This document shows, in pieces, positions 8,146 through 15,877 of a stretch of 64,000 nucleotides of DNA. This DNA comes from Nitrososphaera sp. Its GTDB lineage: Archaea > Thermoproteota > Nitrososphaeria > Nitrososphaerales > Nitrososphaeraceae. Every line of letters begins with the position of its first letter. Positions within the stretch are counted from its first letter, which is position 1. Made by a program: the position numbers and the translations under genes. The notes beneath the pieces were generated by a model that was not told the origin of the DNA, did not search any database, and was given only the letters and a program-made list of their open reading frames with translations. The stretch lies in assembly GCA_029263715.1 (NCBI GenBank), contig JAJUFP010000007.1, positions 88,319 to 152,318 of the forward strand, in the 5' to 3' direction.

Positions 8146-8491
8146 GCCTTTTTTTGTAGTAGGCAAAGTACCGGCGCAGGCTTTTTGTGTACGGCTCTAT
8201 CATCTGGAATATCTCCTCGCTTTCCTCCTCTGTCAGCGTTCGCTTGTGCCTCTCAAGCATCAGGCCCTCTGCAAGGCCGGTGTAGTAGCCGGCCCGCTGC
8301 CCGTACAGAAAATCGTAGGCGCTGCTGCACTTCCAGACCTTCTTTAGTTTTGGTACCCGCCCCCTTGGAACCTTTGGTGCTGCCAGGTCGTTTTCTATAA
8401 CGTACTGTACCATTTTTCTGATATCGCTGTCAAGCGGCAATTGAAACCGGTGTATGCAGGGCAGGCAAAAACCATTTCTGAATCTCCGCAC
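8096..8491 (-). CDS. Conserved-looking hypothetical protein
   Basis: A 131-residue basic protein whose last 50 bp overlap the end of the convergent PEF-type gene. It contains FRNGFCLPCIHRFQ (C-x2-C-x2-H near the start), a helical middle (YDFLYGQRAGYYTGLAEGLML) and an Arg/Lys-rich C-terminus. No family recognised. The start could also be the internal Met giving MVQYVIENDL, which would drop the cysteine motif; the cysteine motif favours the longer form. Confidence 0.5.
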   Translation of the reverse strand: MRRFRNGFCLPCIHRFQLPLDSDIRKMVQYVIENDLAAPKVPRGRVPKLKKVWKCSSAYDFLYGQRAGYYTGLAEGLMLERHKRTLTEEESEEIFQMIEPYTKSLRRYFAYYKKRPRPAGRTSGSKVSRRP

Positions 8492-8522
8492 AGATTTTTC
8501 AACATACGCCGGCTACCAACAT

Positions 8523-9140
8523 TCAGTTCTTTTTAGATGAGCCCGCTGATCCGCTTGCAGCATCACCTGATCCTTGACATGAATCGTTTTCAATCGCATC
8601 TTGTACAATAGAGATGTACTGAATCGTGGATTTCTTCAATCTCTCCACCCTTGCCTGAAAATTGGCCGGATCGTTTCTTGCACTGTCTGCGGCTTCTGCA
8701 AACTGAAGCGAGTACAGTTTGTAGATCATCTGGATCTGCGCCAGGTTCCCAAGAGCTTTGGCCGCGGTTTCAGAGATACGTTTCTGCTGGTTTGTAAAAA
8801 ATATGGAGACAATCGAGCTAAGGCTCATACCGCCGGTTATCACGCTCAATTCACTCATCCCGCCTCCCTCAAAAGTAAAGTAGATGGAAGCTCCGAAAAG
8901 CACAAGCCCCATACCGACAAGGATGTAGCTTATCTTGTTTGTGCTGATGTATGCCCGCTGCACAAACCCTATCGTGCTGTAAAAGCTCTTGTCCATGTCA
9001 CGCCACATGAGCCTGGCCTCATCAATACAGGAGGTCTGCTCTGCAACTTTTCTAATGGAAAGCCTGTCTAAAAACGAGCGGCGTCTTCTGTCTGACTGCC
9101 TTTCATGCAATTCGTTGCTGTCGTCCTTTAACGATTGCAT
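8523..9140 (-). CDS. Membrane protein with two spans, TRADD-N-associated-like
   Basis: A 205-residue protein: a charged N-terminal helix (1-60), two adjacent membrane spans (about 75-95 ISYILVGMGLVLFGASIYF and 100-120), then a long amphipathic helix region. The span-glycine turn-span layout (GGGMSELSVITGGMSLSSIVSIFF) resembles the membrane domain found attached to TRADD-N/effector-like domains in bacteria and archaea. That is a resemblance only. A 20-bp dyad at 9191-9210 covers the expected transcription start. The C-terminal tail is Ser/Gly-rich. No enzymatic motif. Confidence 0.6.
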   Translation of the reverse strand: MQSLKDDSNELHERQSDRRRRSFLDRLSIRKVAEQTSCIDEARLMWRDMDKSFYSTIGFVQRAYISTNKISYILVGMGLVLFGASIYFTFEGGGMSELSVITGGMSLSSIVSIFFTNQQKRISETAAKALGNLAQIQMIYKLYSLQFAEAADSARNDPANFQARVERLKKSTIQYISIVQDAIENDSCQGSGDAASGSAGSSKKN

Positions 9141-9190
9141 GCTGTATGTTGGTCGATGTGGGATATTAGACTTGGTAAAAACGCTGTTCT

Positions 9191-9210
9191 ATGCGTCAGA
9201 CTCGACGCAT
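9191..9210 (-). promoter_or_regulatory. Dyad operator next to TATA box of the 9140 gene
   Basis: ATGCGTC and GACGCAT arms separated by 6 bp (9191-9210). On the minus strand it lies directly downstream of a CTATATAGAA TATA-like element (9217-9226), so it covers the expected transcription start of the membrane-protein gene that begins at 9140. This is the usual place for an archaeal repressor site. Confidence 0.45.
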
Positions 9211-9303
9211 ACGCATTCTATATAGTTATGATGTATATCGCCTTATTATTACAATAAAGCTTGTAGATATTGAGATAATGATGCTTGAGGGACGTTGTGG
9301 TGC

Positions 9304-9633
9304 CTATTTTTCGGATTTCTCGACTTCAACCGTGCATTTGGTCACTATTCCGGCAATCACCCCAAGGGCTGCAAGCCATGGTGCCAGAGCCAGCGTGGCA
9401 ACGGCGCCAACAGCGCCCCATGTGACCGGGATGGATACTAGGACCTTGCCCTTGTCGTCCTTGACTACGATCCGCTTGACGCTGGCGTCGCGTACTATCT
9501 CCTTGACTTTTCCAACCAGCCCCTCGGCTGAGACCTGGTAGACATCCTTTTTCAGTCCCGCCTGGGTTCCACAGTTTGAGCAGAATTTGGCATCGCTTGC
9601 CAGATCCGCTCCGCATTCGGTGCACTTGGCCAT
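9304..9633 (-). CDS. Zinc-ribbon plus DUF4342 protein
   Basis: A 109-residue protein. Residues 2-22 form a zinc ribbon (CTECG...FCSNCG). The rest matches the DUF4342 pattern: a helical GLVGKVKEIVRDASVKRIVV segment, the strand KDDKGKVLVSIPVT, and a hydrophobic Ala/Leu-rich segment (AVGAVATLALAPWLAALG) that is probably membrane-inserted. The domain is of unknown role and is widespread in bacteria and archaea. Start set at the Met before AKCTEC; a Met three codons upstream is possible. The 230 bp that follow (9643-9873) contain only the hairpin-like repeat at 9787-9838. Confidence 0.8.
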   Translation of the reverse strand: MAKCTECGADLASDAKFCSNCGTQAGLKKDVYQVSAEGLVGKVKEIVRDASVKRIVVKDDKGKVLVSIPVTWGAVGAVATLALAPWLAALGVIAGIVTKCTVEVEKSEK

Positions 9634-9786
9634 TACTGACACGTATAGTATGCCAAGCTTTTATCGTTTCTGTCTTCTCAGCCGCTATCTGTAACCATGA
9701 ACCTCATCGATTATCCTGTCAGAGTTCTGTACATAATAGGTAATTACAGATTCTGAAGACCGTTGAATAGCAAGAGAAATACACAG

Positions 9787-9838
9787 AATCCTAGTATGAC
9801 ATCGATGAGTAAAGTGTCACGAACCCTCTCCTAGGATT
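9787..9838 (-). terminator. Inverted repeat downstream of the PEFG gene
   Basis: AATCCTAG at 9787-9794 and its exact complement CTAGGATT at 9831-9838, separated by 36 bp. It begins 36 bp after the stop of the minus-strand gene at 9874. It may act as a 3'-end hairpin or as a protein site; the long loop makes the first use uncertain. Confidence 0.3.
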
Positions 9839-9873
9839 AACTACTGCTCTTACGCTTATCTTTGAACCTTTGG

Positions 9874-11064
9874 TTACCACTTTATTTTGTGATAACGCGT
9901 CGCCACGACAATTGCTCCAGTTATAGCTGCCATAACAAAAATGGTAATTGAACCAAATTCAGGAATAACCGTCGTACCTATTACATCAATGGACATTGCA
10001 TCCTTGGGATAGTTAAAGACAAGATGGCTTGCCTTGACAGGTGTAAAATCATCACCAACAGCCGATTCCACCTCTATTTCAGTATAGTTCTTCGTGAAAA
10101 ATTGTTCTTCCGTAAAGCTTACAGGTTTTCCATCTGCAAGCACTGTGTAGCTGCCATTCAATAAGTCATGGGGTATGGTAATTCTAAAGTATCCCTGCTC
10201 ACCTGCTACCTCATTTCCGCCTTCGATATCTATGTGGATTTTCTTTTCCTCCTTGATAAAGAAAGTATCACATCTTGTAGCATCTGTTATCAGGCGAATA
10301 CTAAATTTCTCGCCTTCTTCTACAAAGGTCTTTTTGAAATCAAGCCTTGGAGGATAAGGATGACTGTGGACCATCAAAATATCTGCCACGACGAATTCTA
10401 CTTCTGTTGTGCCTGCTTTGATTGGAATGCGCATCGAGATCTGATCGCATGATGTAAAGAGATCGGGATTCTCAGGTATTCCATCCACGAATACTGCTGG
10501 CCCATGATCCGTAAATGAGAGGGCATCGTATAGCCCTCTGGGAAAAATTAGACTTAGATATCCGTCTGCAGGTGATGTCACACTTACGAGCACGTTTTGT
10601 ATTTCAGGATTGATTCTAATGTCAGTAATTGAGCCACCATTGGTCATCTGGTATGCTAGAAGGTACGTCTTGTTTCCAACTTCGACATCAATTGTCGAAG
10701 ACAAACTTTCAGGCTTGGAGGGCCCATCCATAACGTATGGATGTTCTGAATACTTGTTTGTTGCATACATATTGTTGATATTTTCGTTAACATCTAGACT
10801 TATGGAAGGATCTGACCACGCTTCATATCCTTTGAAAAGTATCGAGGATGATCGATTTTCTGTGGCGACATTCAAAACTGTTATCGAGTTATCATCGTTT
10901 ACAAGATACAATTTGTTTGATTGAGAATTGACGGTTATCGCAACAGGAATGGTATCGGTTGCAAAAGATCTAGGCGAGGCAAGAGTGTAAGCATCATGCC
11001 AGCTGGTTTGCACAATTACAATAAACATGATGAGACATCCAAAGAAAATACTCCGACTTTTCAT
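9874..11064 (-). CDS. Surface protein with PEFG C-terminal sorting signal
   Basis: A roughly 396-residue exported protein. It has an N-terminal signal (FFGCLIMFIVIVQTS). One YVTN/YncE-like beta-propeller repeat follows (IPVAITVNSQSNKLYLVN, then SITVLNVATEN). Two beta-sandwich segments follow, the second containing GSYTVLADGKPVSF, the same VLxDGKP segment as the PEF protein at 7147. The end is TVIPEFGSITIFVMAA..., i.e. PEFG, one span, and a basic tail (RYHKIKW). It is the best example of the PEFG signal here. Start at MKSRSIFF was chosen; a Met seven codons upstream is open. Likely cell-surface anchored after archaeosortase processing. Confidence 0.8.
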   Translation of the reverse strand: MKSRSIFFGCLIMFIVIVQTSWHDAYTLASPRSFATDTIPVAITVNSQSNKLYLVNDDNSITVLNVATENRSSSILFKGYEAWSDPSISLDVNENINNMYATNKYSEHPYVMDGPSKPESLSSTIDVEVGNKTYLLAYQMTNGGSITDIRINPEIQNVLVSVTSPADGYLSLIFPRGLYDALSFTDHGPAVFVDGIPENPDLFTSCDQISMRIPIKAGTTEVEFVVADILMVHSHPYPPRLDFKKTFVEEGEKFSIRLITDATRCDTFFIKEEKKIHIDIEGGNEVAGEQGYFRITIPHDLLNGSYTVLADGKPVSFTEEQFFTKNYTEIEVESAVGDDFTPVKASHLVFNYPKDAMSIDVIGTTVIPEFGSITIFVMAAITGAIVVATRYHKIKW

Positions 11065-11130
11065 CAGCGCGCTATGGTGTCTCATGATTGGTCAAATAGC
11101 AAAAGTACACCGAACCTTTTGAGCTTTTGG

Positions 11131-11589
11131 TTACTTTTTGGGCAGTACTACTATTACGGTACCACTCTCCCACGGTTGACCGTGGTAGCCAAACTCCCCG
11201 GGCTTGGTAAACGTATACTCAAAGGCTTCGCCGGGATTAAGGTACGAATGACGTTCCCCGATAAAAGATGACGCACCAAAAGTCGTTTCTCTGAAAAAGT
11301 CGGGGTCCTTGTCATCATCTGCTTCTATCCAGTGAGGAACAATGTCATTGTTTGTCCATCTGACCGTGTTGTTTACTCCGATTACCACCTTGATTGTCTG
11401 CGGCTCGAAGGTTTTCCCGGAATTTGGATTGCTTGCGCCTTCTGGAATTACTACATCCGATACCTCGCTGCTAATGCCGGTTGCTGGCAATCTGGGGGTA
11501 GTGGGATTGCTCGTCATCAGGGTAAATACGACTACAATAGCAATGCCTGTAGCAAGACCCGCCGCTACTGGCGCTAGCATTCTAGCCAT
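11131..11589 (-). CDS. Cupredoxin-fold protein lacking classical type 1 copper ligands
   Basis: A 152-residue protein: an N-terminal membrane anchor or signal (about 5-26) followed by a plastocyanin-like domain. The core is recognisable: FEPQTIKVVIGVNNTVRWTNND, the first His in IVPHWIEAD, and the final GEFGYHGQPWESGTVIVV strand. Relative to the di-plastocyanin at 52306 (YFCTLHPFMTG), the C-terminal Cys, His and Met ligands are absent or replaced (YHGQPWESG). It therefore either binds metal differently or is a structural cupredoxin. Extracytoplasmic. It sits between two surface-protein genes on the same strand. Confidence 0.8.
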   Translation of the reverse strand: MARMLAPVAAGLATGIAIVVVFTLMTSNPTTPRLPATGISSEVSDVVIPEGASNPNSGKTFEPQTIKVVIGVNNTVRWTNNDIVPHWIEADDDKDPDFFRETTFGASSFIGERHSYLNPGEAFEYTFTKPGEFGYHGQPWESGTVIVVLPKK

Positions 11590-11654
11590 TGCAGCGCATT
11601 CTTATCTGAGCATTCTATTGAGTATTTGTCCAAACAGCTTTCGAACCTTCGGCC

Positions 11655-12662
11655 CTACTTCCGCCTTCTTAAGGTAATAAAAGCAATGATGCTTGCAATT
11701 GCTGCTCCAATACCAACCATGTACATAGAATTATTGATTTGATTCTGCTGCTCCACAATCTTTGGTCTTTCTTCGTTTGACACTGGTATCTTGTGAATCC
11801 TTTTTTGCACTATTGCAGCATCGGCACAATCTTGCTCTTCAATACCCAGTTCCATACATTCTTTTAATTGCTCCATTGTTAGTGGTGTCTTTGGCTCAAG
11901 CAATGAACTATCAAAGGCGATGATGGTCAGTGATGTAGTTTCGGTATTGGTTTGACTATCCGGGATCAGACCGGACTTGTAATGCGTATAAACTCCTCCG
12001 GTCTCATCATCTTGCATCTTTTGCAGTATTTCTGTAGCCCTCTTTGCGACATCCACTTCGTCTCCTCTGGCCAAATCCGCTGCTATCTTCCATAAAGCTA
12101 CTTTGTACGTGCTGTAGCGGTCGCCATCTTCGGTATAGGCTTTGTCTTTGAATCCTGTGCCATCAAACATCCTTTGCCCTGCCAGATAGCATTCTGTGCT
12201 TTTTGCGTAGTCGCCTGTCTTGTAGTAATAGATAGCTTTGAGAAATGCAATATCTGCATAGTCGGTACACTGCAGCTCGCCATCACCGGAAAAATCTGTA
12301 TACCATATCTGGTCTGTGATGTTCTTGTTTATTGGCGCTAGAAACGCAGTGTCTTTTCCCAGTATTGCTCCGTAAGCAGATCTAAATTCAATACCATGAA
12401 CCTCCTTGTAAGCCAGAACCGAGCTTGTGATATTTCCTGATATGGCCGGCGCGTAATCCCTTAGCACAATAGCTGCCAGCTCGTTATCAGACCAAAGCCA
12501 GTATTTCTCAATATGCTCATTTTCTCGAACCAAGCCTAGCGAAGCATTGTATTGTGATTTTATATAAGACTGAGCTTTCTGCAAGTCAAACACAGAGATG
12601 CCCACGAATGTCTGGATGGGAAGCACAAGTAGAATAACCATGAGCACTGCTGAAACGTTCAA
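11655..12662 (-). CDS. Exported, C-terminally membrane-anchored hypothetical protein
   Basis: A 335-residue protein with an N-terminal signal (VLMVILLVLPIQTFVG), an all-helical ectodomain with aromatic-rich helices (YWLWSDNELAAIVLRDYAP, IAFLKAIYYYKTGDYAKS), and a C-terminal span followed by RRRK. The helical repeats and the sequence YADIAFLKAIYYYKTGDYAK suggest an (alpha/alpha) toroid or TPR-like fold as in six-hairpin proteins; no catalytic motif is obvious. There is no PEF tripeptide. Probably in one transcription unit with the cupredoxin-like gene downstream (65-bp gap). Confidence 0.7.
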   Translation of the reverse strand: MNVSAVLMVILLVLPIQTFVGISVFDLQKAQSYIKSQYNASLGLVRENEHIEKYWLWSDNELAAIVLRDYAPAISGNITSSVLAYKEVHGIEFRSAYGAILGKDTAFLAPINKNITDQIWYTDFSGDGELQCTDYADIAFLKAIYYYKTGDYAKSTECYLAGQRMFDGTGFKDKAYTEDGDRYSTYKVALWKIAADLARGDEVDVAKRATEILQKMQDDETGGVYTHYKSGLIPDSQTNTETTSLTIIAFDSSLLEPKTPLTMEQLKECMELGIEEQDCADAAIVQKRIHKIPVSNEERPKIVEQQNQINNSMYMVGIGAAIASIIAFITLRRRK

Positions 12663-12800
12663 CTAATGGAATACTATTTTGCACTGCAAGATAATGAAGA
12701 TTTACGTTAGCTTAGGTGAAGATATTTGTTGCATTTGCAATCGTAATTGTCAACGGGGGAACCTTTTTAGCAATGGCCTAGGCAGTTAAAGGAAGACTTG

Positions 12801-12983
12801 ATGCGACGTGGCATTGACGAGTGCATACACTGTTCCCATCCGCGGTCTGTCCATTTTACCAACGATCTTCGGGGGCTTGGAAGCAAGGACATCGGTCAAG
12901 TGAAAAGTGGCTGCAGCTACGTTTCGTCAGAAGGCATACCATGCCCGTGTCCAGGTTTTAGGCCGACCACGTCAAGTCCTTGA
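12801..12983 (+). CDS. Small Cys/His zinc-binding protein
   Basis: A 60-residue protein with C-x2-C-x3-H (CIHCSHPRSVHF) followed by a second cluster ending GIPCPCPGF. The C-H-C-x-H-P-R start with a C-x-C-x-G-F end looks like a compact zinc finger. Start at ATG 12801 rather than the TTG just before. Its end overlaps the convergent small gene at 12972 by 12 bp. DNA/RNA or protein binding cannot be told. Confidence 0.6.
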   Translation: MRRGIDECIHCSHPRSVHFTNDLRGLGSKDIGQVKSGCSYVSSEGIPCPCPGFRPTTSSP

Positions 12984-13232
12984 CCACCAGGACTTTTTCA
13001 GATGCGGGAATATCTCTCGGATCTCCTTCTTTACGTCCTTGGGCATGTTTCTGTCCTCGATTATCATGTGCAGGTCCTTTTCGGGGATGGCAAGTCCATT
13101 TGGGCTTATCTTGTAAAACCATTCAATGTCTTTTTCACTGATGACGTCAACAGACTTGCTGCAGCCCTTCATGCCGCAGTACCGCAGATCCCTGCTGAAG
13201 CTGATGTGTCCGTCAGAACACCGATAGATCAT
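12972..13232 (-). CDS. Small Cys-containing hypothetical protein
   Basis: An 86-residue protein. The N-terminus MIYRCSDGHISFSRDLRYCGMKGCSK has three Cys and a His, a likely zinc site. The C-terminal half is helical (PEKDLHMIIEDRNMPKDVKKEIREIFPHL). It converges with the zinc-finger gene at 12801, overlapping 12 bp. Good coding quality but no recognised family. 13233-13500 holds no gene; a TATA-like CTCTAAATAG at 13483-13492 probably serves the phosphate transporter. Confidence 0.55.
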   Translation of the reverse strand: MIYRCSDGHISFSRDLRYCGMKGCSKSVDVISEKDIEWFYKISPNGLAIPEKDLHMIIEDRNMPKDVKKEIREIFPHLKKSWWSRT

Positions 13233-13538
13233 CGCACATGTCTTGTCGTTGGCGGATAATAATGGTTTTACAGTTCGACCAGTTCCGACCGCAATGCCAG
13301 CAGCCTTTTGACCGGTGCAGAATCACTTCTATTGTACAGGCTAATAACCCCCTAGAATATGTTTAACGACCGATGTCTGCAAACCCCGGTTCTTGTTGTC
13401 TATCTGCTGAAGCAGTCAGTCGTAGTCTTTTGGCAAACAACAAAAGGTGTCTGCAGTCGATGTTGCCACCGCCGATACCCTGTTCTCTAAATAGTTCACG
13501 TATTTATGCAAAACGGCTATATCCATCTACAATTATGC

Positions 13539-14570
13539 ATGATCAGCATGGTTGCCGCGGAAGGCACGGTCTTTGTGGTTTACGGGGCCATTGCCGCCGC
13601 GCTTTTCTTTGACTTTGTAAACGGATTTCATGATGCTGCTAATTCCATAGCAACCATAGTCGGCACGAGAATCCTGCGCCCGCTGCAGGCAGTCACACTT
13701 GCGGCCGCCGCAAATTTCGCCGGGCCCTTTGTCTTTGGGACTGCCGTTGCGGCAACCGTGGGCAAGGGGATAATCCAGCCAGAGTTCTCTACCATATACG
13801 TCATCCTTGCCGGGTTGATAGGCGCAATCGTCTGGGACCTTGTCACTTGGTGGTTTGGCCTCCCCTCGTCCAGCAGCCACGCCCTGGTAGGCGGCCTGGT
13901 GGGCTCAGCCCTCATCGCCGGGGGCGTCGAGGGGATCATATTTGGCGGCATAGAGCGGGTGCTCACCTTCATGGTTGTTTCTCCAACTATAGGATTTGCC
14001 ATTGCCGCCGCCTTTTCTGTTGCAATCATGTACTTTTTCCGGCGCTCGCCGTCAACGAAGATCAACCGGGCCTTTGGAAAACTGCAGATCCTTTCATCCG
14101 GATTTTTCTCCCTTACCCACGGAGCCAACGACGGCCAAAAGACCATGGGGGTGATAACCGCCCTCCTCATTGCCGGCGGGTTTCTTGAGGCAAAATCATT
14201 TCAAGTCCCCTTCTGGGTCATCATCACCGCTGCAGCAGCCATCGCATTTGGCACGTTCTTTGGCGGCTGGAGAATAGTCAAGACCATGGCCTTCCGGCTT
14301 ACCAACCTCAAGCCGTACCAGGGATTTTGCGCCGAGACCGGTGGCGGGGCAATCCTGACTTCCATGGCATGGCTGGGGATACCGGTGAGCACGACCCATG
14401 CCATATCCGGCGCCATAATGGGGGCCGGTTCCACCCGCAGGCTGTCAGCAGTGCGCTGGGGCCTTGGCAAGAGAATAGTTTACGCCTGGATCATAACCAT
14501 ACCGGCCAGCGCAGCCATAGCCGCGGCGGTGCTGTTGCTGATAAATGCTATTGTTGGCGTCCCGCGTTAA
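13539..14570 (+). CDS. pit: Inorganic phosphate transporter, PiT family
   Basis: A roughly 343-residue polytopic membrane protein that imports phosphate with H+ or Na+. The PHO4 signatures are present in both halves: FVNGFHDAANSIATIVGTR near the N-terminus and LTHGANDGQKTMGVI in the middle. About ten hydrophobic spans are visible. The DUF47/PhoU-like gene at 14869 is the usual partner of Pit in archaea. Start placed at MISMVAAEG because the TATA-like element at 13483-13492 argues against the upstream Met at 13506; the Met at 13548 is also possible. Confidence 0.93.
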   Translation: MISMVAAEGTVFVVYGAIAAALFFDFVNGFHDAANSIATIVGTRILRPLQAVTLAAAANFAGPFVFGTAVAATVGKGIIQPEFSTIYVILAGLIGAIVWDLVTWWFGLPSSSSHALVGGLVGSALIAGGVEGIIFGGIERVLTFMVVSPTIGFAIAAAFSVAIMYFFRRSPSTKINRAFGKLQILSSGFFSLTHGANDGQKTMGVITALLIAGGFLEAKSFQVPFWVIITAAAAIAFGTFFGGWRIVKTMAFRLTNLKPYQGFCAETGGGAILTSMAWLGIPVSTTHAISGAIMGAGSTRRLSAVRWGLGKRIVYAWIITIPASAAIAAAVLLLINAIVGVPR

Positions 14571-14757
14571 TAGAGCTGAAACACTGGTCGCAGCAGCGCT
14601 TGAGCATACTTACCTTGCCCTTTACAAAGACATCGTACGAGGCCTTGCCTACCTTGCAAAAGTCGCAGCTGATTACCCGTAGGCTCCGTATCGCTTCTGT
14701 GATCTCTGACGTGCTGATGATGTCAAGTTGTGAAAAGGCCGCGGCCGCGTTTGCCAT
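14548..14757 (-). CDS. Small zinc-knuckle protein between pit and phoU-like genes
   Basis: A 69-residue protein with two cysteine pairs, CDFC and CCDQC, spaced by a strand-rich linker (KASYDVFVKGKVSMLKR). This resembles a treble-clef or ribbon zinc site. The N-terminal helix (AFSQLDIISTSEITEAIRSL) is uncharged and could be an interaction helix. It overlaps the pit end by 23 bp in convergent orientation. Unknown function. Confidence 0.5.
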   Translation of the reverse strand: MANAAAAFSQLDIISTSEITEAIRSLRVISCDFCKVGKASYDVFVKGKVSMLKRCCDQCFSSINAGRQQ

Positions 14758-14793
14758 GGTTGTGGGTCACCGGTCCCGACTTATGAGCTAGAT

Positions 14794-14819
14794 CTACATT
14801 ATCTATATAGAATATGTAG
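14794..14819 (+). promoter_or_regulatory. 26-bp dyad centred on a TATA element before the PhoU-like gene
   Basis: CTACAT and ATGTAG arms flank a 14-bp centre that itself contains TCTATATAGA; 22 of 26 positions are symmetric. It lies 50-75 bp upstream of the ATG at 14869. A symmetric site superimposed on a TATA element would make regulator binding and TBP binding mutually exclusive, a plausible phosphate-responsive switch. The match to a TATA box is by eye. Confidence 0.45.
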
Positions 14820-14868
14820 GGGCAAAGCAATTGACTTCATATAGGCATCAATACAATGCCGGTCAGAA

Positions 14869-15504
14869 ATGAAGCAGGGCTTCATGTCATGGCTGCGTTC
14901 AACTGAAAACGACATAATTTCATCCATCGAGTCGCAGGGAGAGATTCTGCTCAAGGCTGTAAGCACCCTTGTAGAGATGATGTCGTCCTTTGACAGGGTC
15001 GTCGAGTACAAAACAAAGATCGAGGATCTGGAGCATGAGGGCGACAAGATCACCCACAACGTCTACACCTTGCTCAACAAGAGCTTTGTAACGCCGCTAG
15101 ACAAGGAGGACATATCTGCGCTGACCGGCGAGATCGACCAGATAATCGACTACACCGACCGGTTGACAGGAAGCATCATACTTTTTGACGTAACATCGCC
15201 TACGGTGTACATGATCGAACTGGCCAAGATGCTGCTTTCGTCCACCCAGGAAGTCTATGCACTGACAAAGAAGCTGCGCGGCTTCAAGAACGCTGACGAC
15301 CTGATAGAGCACTGCCACAACATCAGCCAGTACGAGCATGAGGCCGATGTCATCTACAGGACCGCGATAGCCCAGCTGTTCAAGACAAACGATGCGGTCC
15401 AGATAATAAAAATGAAGGAGATCTACGACATCTTGGAAGGCGCGCACGACCGGTGTGCCGACGTGGCCGACGTGTTTGAGGACATTGCCCTAAAGTACGG
15501 CTAG
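14869..15504 (+). CDS. DUF47/PhoU-like phosphate transport regulator
   Basis: A 211-residue, all-helical PhoU-like protein (DUF47, TIGR00153 type). Typical segments are visible: DRVVEYKTKIEDLEHEGDKI (the E-x-x-D/E-H-E-x-D metal-binding repeat), and again HNISQYEHEADVIYRTAI in the second half. In archaea and bacteria this family partners Pit transporters; pit lies 300 bp upstream in the same direction. It likely modulates Pit activity at the cytoplasmic face. A dyad over the TATA region suggests its own regulation. Confidence 0.9.
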   Translation: MKQGFMSWLRSTENDIISSIESQGEILLKAVSTLVEMMSSFDRVVEYKTKIEDLEHEGDKITHNVYTLLNKSFVTPLDKEDISALTGEIDQIIDYTDRLTGSIILFDVTSPTVYMIELAKMLLSSTQEVYALTKKLRGFKNADDLIEHCHNISQYEHEADVIYRTAIAQLFKTNDAVQIIKMKEIYDILEGAHDRCADVADVFEDIALKYG

Positions 15505-15547
15505 ATGGCACAAACGGTGATATACTGCCGCCACGAAGCCGTATTGA

Positions 15548-15841
15548 ATGAGCGAACCCCTTCCTGAAGGTGTGAAATACCTTGTCAAGATAAACCCGGT
15601 GGAAAAGGCTCCCAAGCTGACCGACGAGGCCAAGGCCGAGCTCATATCGGTGGGGATGATGGATGAAAAAGGCAAGCTCAAGCTCAAGGGCGTGAGCCCC
15701 AAGATGCTCAAGCGCATGAAGCAAGAGTCTGTCAACTGCCCCGTGCTTAGCAAGGAGGTGGCCTTTGTCCAGTGCTACGTCTGCCGAAACTTTCACAGCC
15801 GGGTGTCCGGGCAGGTCTACTGCAAGGGCGACCCGCTTTAG
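15548..15841 (+). CDS. Small hypothetical protein with C-terminal zinc site, upstream of proS
   Basis: A 97-residue basic protein. Helical Lys-rich middle (KGVSPKMLKRMKQESVN), and a C-terminal four-Cys cluster: CPVLSKEV...CYVCRNFHSR...YCKG. The cluster resembles a rubredoxin-like or short zinc knuckle. It lies 43 bp after the PhoU-like gene and 36 bp before proS, in the same direction, so it may be co-transcribed with proS. Function unknown. Confidence 0.6.
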   Translation: MSEPLPEGVKYLVKINPVEKAPKLTDEAKAELISVGMMDEKGKLKLKGVSPKMLKRMKQESVNCPVLSKEVAFVQCYVCRNFHSRVSGQVYCKGDPL

Positions 15842-15877
15842 ACAAAACTTCATAAACCCTGCCAGAACTGTCTGCAG

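Noticed and set aside
9191..9541. Plus-strand frame antisense to the DUF4342 gene
   Set aside because: Shadow frame of a gene with clear domain homology.
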